Shown here: one piece after another, positions 30,019 to 34,965 of the stretch
How positions within the stretch are numbered: the first letter of the stretch is position 1
Layout: each line of letters starts with the position of its first letter
From: Anaerolineae bacterium
Lineage (GTDB): Bacteria > Chloroflexota > Anaerolineae > J102
Length of the DNA stretch: 34,965 bases
NCBI GenBank assembly: GCA_015485435.1
Contig: WFTO01000320.1
Coordinates: forward strand, 1-34,965
Reading direction: 5' to 3'
The notes under the pieces: generated by a model
What the model saw: the letters and a program-made list of their open reading frames with translations, nothing else
Told to the model about the DNA's origin: nothing
Database searches by the model: none
Program-made: the position numbers and the translations under genes

Positions 30019-30921
30019 ATGAATGAATCTCCTATGCACAACCACGCATTTTTCTCAGCGATCGGGCGTTGGGTTCCCGTGGCCCGATTTAGGGACTCTC
30101 GCCATGATGGCGTCTGGCGCTTAGGCCCATCCACCGTCGGCAGAAGGTGGGGCTATGCATGGCTGCTTGCACTTCTGGCGACGCTGATTTTACTTATGGG
30201 GGGAACCCAGGTGGCTCATGCGGAATCCCCCACGCCGTTCCGTCAATTTCTACCCTTCACCATCATCCCCTCTGCGGGTTGCACGCCCACTGGCGCCTCA
30301 TACAAAACCCTATCTGTCATTCCTCCCCCCACCGATCGGCCAGCCGCGGAACATCCAGATTTGAATTTAAGATTACGTGGTTATACGCCTTCCTCCGCTT
30401 CCGCGGATTACCTTTGGATCAATGGGCCAACCGATCCGCACGCGCCGTTGTTGAGCACCCTTTTCGCGCCAGCGCGACGCCCGGGTATCGAAAAGGCGTG
30501 GCGCATCTATGATTGGGATTGGACGCGAGGGCAACGTAGCGAACCCATTCAAGACCCACCGGTCACGCTCATCAGCCTCGATGTCAGGCCGGGTGAAACC
30601 CTGCATTTGCCAGACTCAGGGTACGATCTGGGGCAAGGATTTGAAGCGCTAGTTTTGTATGCTGAAACGCATCGGATCACTCTTAAATACACCCGCGAGG
30701 ATAATGTCATTTGGGGGTATACGCTGCATTTAGAGAATGTGTGTGTGGATCCAAATCTGCTTGCTTTGTATCGCGCGATGGACCAGGCTGGCCGTCAACA
30801 GCTGCCTGCCTTACGACCCGGCCAGTCCTTCGCACGGGCGGAGGAAACGCCATTGGGCCTGGCCATTCGTGATACCGGACGTTTCATGGACCCACGATCC
30901 ATCAAGGACTGGTGGCAGTAA
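30019..30921 (+). CDS. Hypothetical secreted or membrane-anchored protein
   Basis: Long ORF with TM/signal segment WLLALLATLILLMGGTQVAHAES and a soluble Pro/Trp-rich C-terminal part. Confidence 0.75.
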   Translation: MNESPMHNHAFFSAIGRWVPVARFRDSRHDGVWRLGPSTVGRRWGYAWLLALLATLILLMGGTQVAHAESPTPFRQFLPFTIIPSAGCTPTGASYKTLSVIPPPTDRPAAEHPDLNLRLRGYTPSSASADYLWINGPTDPHAPLLSTLFAPARRPGIEKAWRIYDWDWTRGQRSEPIQDPPVTLISLDVRPGETLHLPDSGYDLGQGFEALVLYAETHRITLKYTREDNVIWGYTLHLENVCVDPNLLALYRAMDQAGRQQLPALRPGQSFARAEETPLGLAIRDTGRFMDPRSIKDWWQ

Positions 30922-30930
30922 GCCACAGAG

Positions 30931-31584
30931 CTACATCCGAAAGCGTTTCAGCTGCTCCCCAGCCAACAGGGCGCTGGTCTCGAAAAAACCATACGTGCGA
31001 CGCAATGGGCCATAGCGCCTGCGAACCAACTCACCCCACCGGCCTTTCGCAAACTGCCACAGCATCCCCTCCATCTCTTCGATCCGACTCAACACCTCGC
31101 CCGGCGTAACGGGCGTGGGGATGTCGGCGTAGGTTGGCGGCCGATTGTAGCTGTGAGGGAAAGTCACCGACTCGGAAGGCAGGCGCGGCAGGGTAACCAA
31201 AGCGACCAAGGCCATGCCAAAGGCCAACAGCTGCCCGCGCACTCGCTCTAGGGCCTGGTCGAATTCGACCTCCGTTTCGCTTTCAAGCGCTAACCCCAAC
31301 TCCTGGCTCAGGGCATCCCAATCCAACAGCACGCGCTCGAGCAAATAACGCATCTCGCTGGTATCGGTGACCTGACCAGTACGCACGCTTAACACAAACC
31401 CCTCTCGCACCTGCGCCAGGTAATCTCGGGCCTGTTGCAAAATGGTGAAGGCAATACGATCGCTCCGCCCAGGTGAACGCGACACCACGATATCGGTTTG
31501 TAAATGCATGGCCAGCCACTTCGTTGTAGCGTCGGCCACTTCGGCAATTGCGACAAAGTCGCTGACATCGCCATGAAGCGTCAT
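30931..31584 (-). CDS. Hypothetical protein
   Basis: Long ORF convergent with 30019-30921; start chosen at MTLHGDVSDF; no family recognised. Confidence 0.65.
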   Translation of the reverse strand: MTLHGDVSDFVAIAEVADATTKWLAMHLQTDIVVSRSPGRSDRIAFTILQQARDYLAQVREGFVLSVRTGQVTDTSEMRYLLERVLLDWDALSQELGLALESETEVEFDQALERVRGQLLAFGMALVALVTLPRLPSESVTFPHSYNRPPTYADIPTPVTPGEVLSRIEEMEGMLWQFAKGRWGELVRRRYGPLRRTYGFFETSALLAGEQLKRFRM

Positions 31585-31892
31585 AAATCGCCTCCTGAAG
31601 TGGATTGAGCGTGGCAAGCCAACGCGACGTTATTCAATTATACCAGATTACCGAAAGGGTTAAAACGTTACCGCCACCATGTCCGACTCTTTTTTCAAGG
31701 GCAGCCATTGACGACATCCGGGCCACCACAGGGCCCGAGCTCCACCCTGCCCTTGACGCCATGCCCTAGCTGTTCGTCGAATAAGCGTCTACCTAAGTGC
31801 TATCGTGTTGCAACTTCTGTCCCTCCCAGCCCAAAAAGTTGCGCAGGGACAGGATCGGACCGCGGCCCGATCCCATCCCATTACGCGATGGA

Positions 31893-32768
31893 TTAGTAAG
31901 CTCGGCCGCGACCGCCTAAACGCTCGACATGGGTTGGATCCCAGGCATCGCCGAATTTGGTCTTCGGCATGGTGGCCTTCTTCGCCATGAGCTCCTCGTA
32001 TTCGTCATCGTCCACCATGGCTACGATCCGGGCGATGCTGGATTCGCCATCGACAAAGCGCCAGGGGAAGCAGGCAACCTGCACACGACGATTCACCAAT
32101 AAATCGATGTCGCCGCCCACACATTCAGCATGGATGATGCCTTTGGGGAACATCCAGATGTGCATCATCTGGTACATGTCGGGGGTGAAATACTCGGCCA
32201 GGGGTTTGCCATATTTCTTGCGGAAATGTTCATCCGCCTGTTGGGCCTGCACTGGCATCCAATCCCGAATTTTTGTATTCATGGGATGATCGGCGCTTCC
32301 ACAATCGACGCCCACCCATTTGATCTTCTTTTCCACCAGCCATTCTGCAAATCGTTCATCCGGGCCTGGGTGCATGACCATATAACGAACCTCATTGCCA
32401 AACGGCTGATCCCAACCAAAATGATGATAGCCGGTGTGAATAATGAGGATATCGCCTTCCTTGACTTCCACTCGTTCTTCGATCATTTCGGGAGTGTAGA
32501 TGTCGTAGTCACCGCAGACATCACTGATGTCTACGATCGCAGCCTCGCCCGCCAGAAAATCGAAGTCCAGGCTGGCGATATCTTTGCCCGGGGTGTAAAA
32601 ATGAATTTCCCCATCAAGATGGGTGCCTACATGATTGCTATGGGTAACGATCTGGCCGTTTGCGCCATTCGGGGCCAATCGCTTAAAATATTTGACTTGC
32701 AAGGGTTCGTATGTGGGCCATGCTGGCGTGCCGATGCCCAATGGCATGGTGAGATCGATGAACTTCAT
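31893..32768 (-). CDS. Cyclase family protein (putative kynurenine formamidase-like metal hydrolase)
   Basis: IDLTMPLGIGTPAWP...HSNHVGTHLDGEIHF...GDILIIHTGYHH... (HxGTHxD motif). Confidence 0.88.
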   Translation of the reverse strand: MKFIDLTMPLGIGTPAWPTYEPLQVKYFKRLAPNGANGQIVTHSNHVGTHLDGEIHFYTPGKDIASLDFDFLAGEAAIVDISDVCGDYDIYTPEMIEERVEVKEGDILIIHTGYHHFGWDQPFGNEVRYMVMHPGPDERFAEWLVEKKIKWVGVDCGSADHPMNTKIRDWMPVQAQQADEHFRKKYGKPLAEYFTPDMYQMMHIWMFPKGIIHAECVGGDIDLLVNRRVQVACFPWRFVDGESSIARIVAMVDDDEYEELMAKKATMPKTKFGDAWDPTHVERLGGRGRAY

Positions 32769-32875
32769 GGTTCAACTCCTTTGTTCGATTGGAAATTGGT
32801 GTTTGGATGATGGTTTCATTCTAGCACTGCGCCTGCCAAAGCAAGAAACGTCCAACCTTTTGAAATGTGCGTCTA

Positions 32876-34965
32876 TCAGGAACGATAGTGCCAGCAAAAC
32901 GCCGCGGCAGGACAAAAGGAAGGACATCTACTCGCAGGCGGACGCGGTTGAAACTGCCCCCTCCGAATGCCCTGAACAGCAGAGCGCACGTGCTCCGTCG
33001 CCAGTGCAACCGCCTCATCCACGCCGAACTTTTTCAAACGCAGCTTACTGGCTTCGGCCCTGGTGATACTCCAATAGAAACCGTCGGCAAGTTTCCCGAG
33101 CTCCAACACCTGGCTGGCGGCCAATCCATAAATGGGCAATTGCAAGTGCTTGCCTTCCTTTAATGACGCCCAGGTGATACGTTCGGTCGAACCGGTCTTG
33201 TAATCGATAATCCGCATATTCCCTTGGCCATCGCTGTCCACGCGATCGATGACCCCACGCAATAGCAATGGCTTGCTGTTCTCCCCATCAGGTATGGTGA
33301 GGGGAGGCGTTTGACGATCGAACCCAAATCTTGCTTCAAAAACGCGCGGTCGCCATCCCTTATTTTCTCGCGCAAGGGCCGTTAATGTCTGTCGCAGGAG
33401 CTTTTTCATGCGTTCGCGTGTTTGCGGCCACCAGGCAGTCGGTCGAAACCCATACTGTTCGGGGGCTTCATCCAACAGATCATCAGCCATCTGCTCCCAA
33501 ATAGCGATGAGAGCTTCTGCATCTGCAGCTTGATCGGCCCCCTGACGGAAGATAAGCTCCAATGCCCTGTGAAAAAATTGGCCCAATTGAAGAGCGTCCA
33601 TGCCCATGGCCGGTTCTGAGCGCTCTTCAAGTTGCAACAAATAGGTGCTAAAAAATTGAAATGGACATTGCAAGTAGGTTTCTAGGCGACTCACAGACCA
33701 GACAACACCCGGTCCAAAACGCCGACTGAGATAAGGGGCGAGGATGTCCAGCGCCCCATCAAAGACGCTGTTTTCCCCTTTCTGGCGCTGTTTGACGATT
33801 TGCGCTCCATGTCGCCAGCGGGCGAGAGTATCCGCCGGCACCAGCGACACAACATCCGCCGCGTGCAGAGATTGTGAACGAGCGTGAGCGTACAGCAATT
33901 CAGGATAAGAAGCGACGGGGAAGCGAGACAGCATGGTTTCATGGGTCAATTCTAGAGCCTGAATCCTGGAGCTCTTTTCCAACCAGCGCCAAAAAGGCGA
34001 AGCCTGCCATTCGGCGCCGCCTTCTGCCAAACGGGGCCTGAGGATAAGCAATCGCCCATCGGTTCGGCTCAGCGCCTGATAAAACAAGGCTGCTTCTTCG
34101 TTTCGCGGGGAGGGGGGCACCATGAACCCAGCGCGATTGAACGCTTCTCTATCGGCTTGCCGAAGAAACGGGTCTTCATGCAGCACTGTGGGGAAGCTCC
34201 CCTCGGCCAAGCCAATGAGCGCCACCGCCTGAAAGCGCAACCCTCTTGCTGATTCGACATCGCCCACAAACACGGCCTGTTGGCCCGAAGGATGAGGCGG
34301 TCTGTAGTGAGCTGCTTCAAGAGCGCCCCCCAGGTCGTCGAGAAATTGTTCGAAGGTAACAGGCCTTAATTTCAGGGATTCTGCGGCCCAAACCATGCCG
34401 CGCAGCGTCTCCTTCAATGCGACGAGGGCAGCGATATCGCGTTCCACCAAGGCCGGATCCTCCACGCGACGAATCTGTTGCACCATGTTCAGGGTGAATG
34501 CTCCTGACGTGCGCTCAGCTTCCACCTCCTCTTGCAGAAGCGGCTCCACGGTTTCCGGGCCAATCAGAGTCTCTAACCAACGCACAAAGGTTTGGATAGG
34601 ATGGACGCCAGATGGAGGACGCAACGAGCGACGAAAACACAGCCATTTTCGCCATAGCCTCCTGGCCGCCTCTCCTTCCGGCGCCTGAAAACCAGGAGAT
34701 GCGTCGTCGAATCTGGCTTCAATGAGGCTATCTTCCTGTCGCTTTTTGGCTCGCCGCCTGAAAGCGTCCCACCATTGCGCCGAACCGGCCACCACCTGTC
34801 CCCAACGCCCGAGCGCGGCCAATGCATCTGCATCCTCCACGTCGATCGTCAGCAGTCGCGAGGGATATCGATCGGCCTCAGGCCAATTCCAATCGAAGTA
34901 AGGCGATCGCCAGGCGGCCAACACCTCTCGAAAAGGAAAACGTCGATCATTGGCCGGATCCCAGG
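32876..34965 (-). CDS. PD-(D/E)XK nuclease family / AddB-like protein, 5' end outside the window
   Basis: SVSRLETYLQCPFQFFSTYLL...GQFFHRALE...RIIDYKTGS...CPSFCPAAAFCWHY; the frame stays open (WDPANDRRFPFRE...) to the window edge beyond the GTG at 34924. Confidence 0.85.
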   Translation of the reverse strand, partial: WDPANDRRFPFREVLAAWRSPYFDWNWPEADRYPSRLLTIDVEDADALAALGRWGQVVAGSAQWWDAFRRRAKKRQEDSLIEARFDDASPGFQAPEGEAARRLWRKWLCFRRSLRPPSGVHPIQTFVRWLETLIGPETVEPLLQEEVEAERTSGAFTLNMVQQIRRVEDPALVERDIAALVALKETLRGMVWAAESLKLRPVTFEQFLDDLGGALEAAHYRPPHPSGQQAVFVGDVESARGLRFQAVALIGLAEGSFPTVLHEDPFLRQADREAFNRAGFMVPPSPRNEEAALFYQALSRTDGRLLILRPRLAEGGAEWQASPFWRWLEKSSRIQALELTHETMLSRFPVASYPELLYAHARSQSLHAADVVSLVPADTLARWRHGAQIVKQRQKGENSVFDGALDILAPYLSRRFGPGVVWSVSRLETYLQCPFQFFSTYLLQLEERSEPAMGMDALQLGQFFHRALELIFRQGADQAADAEALIAIWEQMADDLLDEAPEQYGFRPTAWWPQTRERMKKLLRQTLTALARENKGWRPRVFEARFGFDRQTPPLTIPDGENSKPLLLRGVIDRVDSDGQGNMRIIDYKTGSTERITWASLKEGKHLQLPIYGLAASQVLELGKLADGFYWSITRAEASKLRLKKFGVDEAVALATEHVRSAVQGIRRGQFQPRPPASRCPSFCPAAAFCWHYRS

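Noticed and set aside
29626-30045. 139-aa minus-strand ORF
   Set aside because: Overlaps the end of the FAD oxidoreductase and the start of the 30019 gene; Arg/Ser-rich composition typical of a spurious shadow ORF.

Overview
The window is about 35 kb of densely coding, chromosome-like DNA of moderate GC. The gene content is typical of a free-living bacterium, probably Chloroflexota-like (a low-confidence guess from protein style). I found no tRNA, rRNA, CRISPR array or intact mobile element. The central feature is a minus-strand branched-chain amino acid (BCAA) supercluster, ilvB-ilvN-ilvC-leuA-leuC-leuD-(small ORF)-leuB-cimA (about 25.7 -> 14.7 kb). Flanking it are hisA / GNAT / hisF / FAD-oxidoreductase, ald-fetA-fetB, purH-plsC-BI-1, an RRM RNA-binding protein, ctaA, an F420-type enzyme convergent with ribD, ferritin, LMW-PTP, NnrS-like + SufT-like genes, a putative cyclase, two hypothetical proteins and a partial AddB-like nuclease. 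The strongest finding is an apparently complete ribosome-mediated transcription attenuator upstream of ilvB. It has a consensus sigma70-type promoter (TTGACA-N17-TATAAT), a 38-codon leader ORF encoding ...FLVLVIIIVLLALI..., a pause-type hairpin, an 11-nt antiterminator complementary to the terminator loop, and a 10-bp terminator followed by a U-tract. Other points worth checking: a second strong hairpin in the distal ilvB leader, a small ORF with a good Shine-Dalgarno sequence inside the leu genes, a TTG-started small protein with a structured 5'UTR, dyads at the ferritin promoter, a possibly leaderless hisA, and a long leader before the RRM gene.
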